Origin: Podospora comata
Lineage: Eukaryota; Ascomycota; Sordariomycetes; Sordariales; Podosporaceae
Assembly: GCA_017354895.1 (NCBI GenBank)
Contig: CP071495.1
Location: 603,001-667,000, forward strand
Length of the DNA: 64,000 bases
Direction: 5' to 3'
This document shows positions 60,342-64,000 of this stretch, piece after piece. Numbering within the stretch: the stretch's first letter is position 1; every line of letters starts with the position of its first letter. The position numbers and the translations under genes were made by a program. The notes beneath the pieces were generated by a model, which ran no database searches, was not told the DNA's origin, and saw only the letters and a list, made by a program, of their open reading frames with translations.

Positions 60342-63300
60342 GTTCTTTTATTCTTTTTAGTATTGACCTTTTTAATACAAGTAATATTTCAAAAAGTTAT
60401 TATGTAAATTTATTATTCATTTAAAGTGAAATTAAATAAATACAATGATTTTTATTATGAATAATTCTAATACTTAGAAATTCAATGTTATATAAAGTGT
60501 ATTGATTAATGAAATTTTAATTTCTCTAGGATAATAATCGAAATAGAATATTTTATAGCATAATTATTAATTATTAAAAATATCGAATAATAAAAACAGG
60601 TATAGTAAAAAAGAAATAATAAGAAAGAGTCGAGAATAATAAATATTTTTATGTTAGTTGCAAATTTTTAAATAATAACGGAGTCATTAATAAGCTTACA
60701 AGTAACTAGTGATTTCAAAGGTGGTAGGAAGGTTAAATTATAGTATTATATTATTCAAGTTTATTCGGTTTCACAGTTGAACGGTAGTTTATTATCAGAG
60801 TATAATGTAAATATTTGTACCTTTTAGTAGAAATGTTGTAGTTATTAGAATTACCAATATCAAGTATTAATATTATGTAATAACATTTTTACTAGTTGTT
60901 GTTTATCTTCTTACTTTTCATAATTCTTTTAGTATAAATAATTATGGCAATTAGTGAATTTATAAAAGTCAATGCTTTTACTTATAAACTAAAGTTTTTA
61001 CTCCGGAGCTATGTTAGGCCCTCGTTACTTGCCTTTCGGATATTATTGTATTAACTTTGCATTTCTTCAACATTAACTTAGTAATTGATTATATTGGTTA
61101 GTTCTATACATAAATAAAGTTTCACAACTTCATCAAACCTATACTAATAGAACAATTCTTTAGAAATCCTTATGAAATAGATATTTTATATATATGATTA
61201 ATATTGAATAAATTATAGTGGTACTGTTTAATAAATGATTTGAAAAGATTTCCCTCTAAAAATTTTAGTAGTAGTATATCAGAATGTCATGTCAATATAT
61301 TCGATATATGACTAGAAATGGTAGAGTTAAAGTAATAGAGATATCACAACATCTGATATTTTGCAATATTAACGTAATATATATCAATAATTAGGTTTTT
61401 TCAACATATCAGTGATATATTGTTTGAAAAATAGAAATGTAGAAAGATTAAAAGAAACCAAAGAAAAAGGTATATATAATAGAATGTATAAAGGTATAAA
61501 ATAGCATTTCTTTTCACAGTAAAATCTAAATTAAAAATATTAACAATTAAGATATTGAGATAGATTGGTAATAAATTACTATTTCATATATAATAAGTAG
61601 TAATAAAGATACAAAGAGTTCTTTGTTTAAAAAAGTAAAATTTCTTCACTTATCCGTCTAATATACCTAACTCCTATTACCTCCTAGCTGAATTTGTAGA
61701 GTGTTTAATATTCTTTAACGGTAAAGGTATTAACTTTATAAACCCATATCGCTTTTATCTCTGTAATACTTTAACTTCTTTTACAATTTACCGTTCTTTA
61801 TCGGCATACTCGTAAGCACTTTAGCAAAAACACGCCGGCTACCCGCTACCTTTGATATAGTATAAATATTGATATTAGGAGACAGGAGTATTTAATATAG
61901 ATTAAAATAATATTTTTACGATACCCCGGGTTATCTATTTTGATCAATCATACCTACTATAAACCATTATTTGAATAGTTTAGATAAACAGAGTAAAGGT
62001 TTTATTTTATGAAATTCAACTAAGTTTAGATGTATAGTTAATAATATATTAGTTAAAGGAACTGCTAATTGTCTACGATCAATATAATAAGAACATGTAG
62101 GCCTTTATTATAGTAAACAAATATCTTTCTTGAATCTAGTCCTTTCATAATTTTAATATATAGATAGCTTTTTTTAAAAAAGCTGTTAAATGCTTTTGCT
62201 ATTTATTATTAAATTAGCTTAGAATGTAAATTTATTCTTGCTTTATTAATTGTTTTACTGTGCTATTTACAGAAGGGTTTAGTTATACTTGTAAAGGGAG
62301 TAATACTGGTAAGATTATTGTTGATTAAAGACTATAGAGATAATTTGAAATTATCAATATTTTTCCTATTTTATAATTTAAGTTTCGTTGATAGAGTATA
62401 TTTTATTTGTTTATTCCAGTAAGTAGATTCTCTTAAATTATAATTCCTTTACCTTTATAAATTCGGGAAAACATCTTGAAATTACGTAAAATAATTCAAT
62501 AGAATAAGGCGTACTTTTTTCAAAAAGTTTTTCAGCTGTTAATATACTTTGTATTTTTAAGCGGTATATCAAATTGAAATATCGAAGTATTGTGTAATAT
62601 ATTGGTTTTACTCACTATATATTTAAGAATTGTTTCTCAAGAACCCATTTTCAGGGCTTATAATTTATTACTATTTCAGAACGTATACGTTGTGAATTGA
62701 TAGATTTTGTTACTTATATTTTTGAGGATTTTATTATAGTTACTGGTTTTCTTTTTTAAATAACATCATTATATCCTATTCTTTATGTTATTTTCAATCA
62801 GAATACCATAAAGTGTTCTATATTTCCTTTATCATATATTAATGATTATTTTATTAAAAATACCAGTCTTTAAATTTCTTGATAACATGTATTTAAAGTA
62901 ATAAAGGATTAGGGATTTTAGTGAATCCTACTTGAAATATTGTCAAGGTTTTTGATATAAAAACACTATTTTTTACCGTTTTTTAAAAAAAAAAATAACT
63001 TCGTGAAAGGCTAATTAATTTAGTTATAAGCTGGTATAAAGTAGTAGTAAAAGTTATAAAAGTTCAAGAAAAGCTTTATACCTTCAATATCTATCTGTAA
63101 TTCTTCATTATTCATGATATTCTTTTTCTGGATCAATTAGCAGTGAGCCCTAATATACAACTTTTTTTCCTAACAGAAACTTATATTTTAAATTTTTAGA
63201 ATTTCCTTAATATTTATTTTATATATAGTTACAACTCTATTTTACCATATATGTCAATCAAAACAGTATTAACATAGATATAATGAAATACGGTTGAATA

Positions 63301-64000
63301 TTCTATCAAAAGTTTACTAGTATGTTTTAAAAAGTAAATGAAGTACTTATTCAAATTATATTTTGAAAATATAAATTCCATACTTTATTCGGAGAGTTTG
63401 TAGAATTTTATTATATGTGTATGGATAATTAAAAACATTGTAAATATTATCTAATATAAGTTCTTACTTAATTAATTGAAGAAAAGAGATATTAGTAATT
63501 TTATAGTAGTTCAAATCTCCGCTATTTATAGTTTAAAAATAATCTTTTTACTTACTGTACTATATAACAGTATTAGGCTTATTTAAAGGAGTATATAATT
63601 TTGTTTTCTCTAACTTTTTTTATTGTGTATTCTTGTGCTATGAACTTTATAATTTATTTATTCATTTATGAAAAATTTACATAATAAATACTAATTCAAA
63701 TCCTTAATATTATATTTACTTTTCATATTAAATATCAATTATAAGAATAATGTAGTTGGAGAGCATTGGATCATTTGCCTGAAATATTGTGCATAAATCA
63801 TTGTATTAAGTTGAGTTCATTTTGAATATCGGGAAGTATTTCAATAACTATTCCTTGTTGTTGTCTCTTTTAAATAAACCTATTTAATATATCCAGATGA
63901 TTTGTATTAATACAATCCCTTTGTATTAATTGTTTTAAACAGCTTAGCCACTTTCACTACTATTGCATTCAAGGTTCGGTTATAATACTATTCTATATAA
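60342..64000. other. AT-rich gene-free block continuing past the window
   Basis: No gene, tRNA or element recognised. No TTAGGG telomere repeat is present at the window end, so the block continues. Confidence 0.6.

Noticed and set aside
60342-64000. Possible telomere or defined centromere core
   Set aside because: No TTAGGG-type repeats and no satellite array seen; AT-richness alone cannot tell a centromere from dispersed RIP heterochromatin.

Overview
The first 40.4 kb is ordinary, gene-dense, GC-balanced chromosome of a filamentous ascomycete. It is Pezizomycotina, and I would guess Sordariomycetes. The evidence is short 49-170 bp GT..AG introns with CTAAC/CTGAC-type branch sites, a Moc3-type Zn2Cys6 regulator, an eIF3h gene (absent from budding yeast), a DHA1 drug:H+ antiporter and, further on, a RIP-like AT-rich block carrying Fot1/pogo relics. 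The last 23.5 kb (about 40.45-64.0 kb) is extremely AT-rich, has no host gene, and holds decayed transposons.

Layout of the gene-rich part, left to right: the 3' part of a huge low-complexity charged protein (2-5044, +); an intron-containing tRNA-Gly(UCC) (5647-5729, +); an MFS antiporter (-); a Ufe1/syntaxin-18 ER SNARE (+); aspartate aminotransferase (-); RRP1/Nop52 (+); sphingoid-base kinase (-); NatA auxiliary subunit NAA15 (-); MIX23 (-); a 5.5 kb gene-poor stretch; a Moc3-like Zn2Cys6 regulator (+); a glyoxylate/hydroxyacid reductase (-); S-adenosylhomocysteinase (-); eIF3h (-); a UPF0643-like protein (-); and a Pet8-type mitochondrial SAM carrier (-) about 20 bp from the start of the compositional transition. 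Exon structures were assembled by hand from splice signals and reading-frame continuity. Each multi-exon model closes in frame.

The genes are mostly housekeeping: translation (eIF3h, NAA15, RRP1, tRNA), ER traffic (UFE1), nitrogen and glyoxylate metabolism (aspartate aminotransferase, hydroxyacid reductase), sphingolipid signalling (LCB kinase) and the methyl cycle. S-adenosylhomocysteinase and the SAM carrier lie about 5 kb apart on the same strand and act on the same SAM/SAH pool, but nothing seen here shows they are co-regulated.

The AT-rich block contains two pogo/Fot1-type DNA transposon relics (41.08-41.56 and 54.08-56.30 kb). It also contains four copies of one LTR family (41.56, 52.84, 55.38 and 59.95 kb). 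The 55.38 kb copy is a solo LTR with a perfect 5-bp target duplication nested inside the second pogo element. The rest of the block is unreadable AT-rich DNA, consistent with repeat-induced point mutation. I found no CRISPR array, no prokaryotic system and no clear undescribed gene system. The most unusual items are the tryptophan-box low-complexity protein, the split zinc cluster of the Moc3-like regulator, the unequal 17-bp end repeats of the pogo elements, and LTRs that share their right part but have different left parts.
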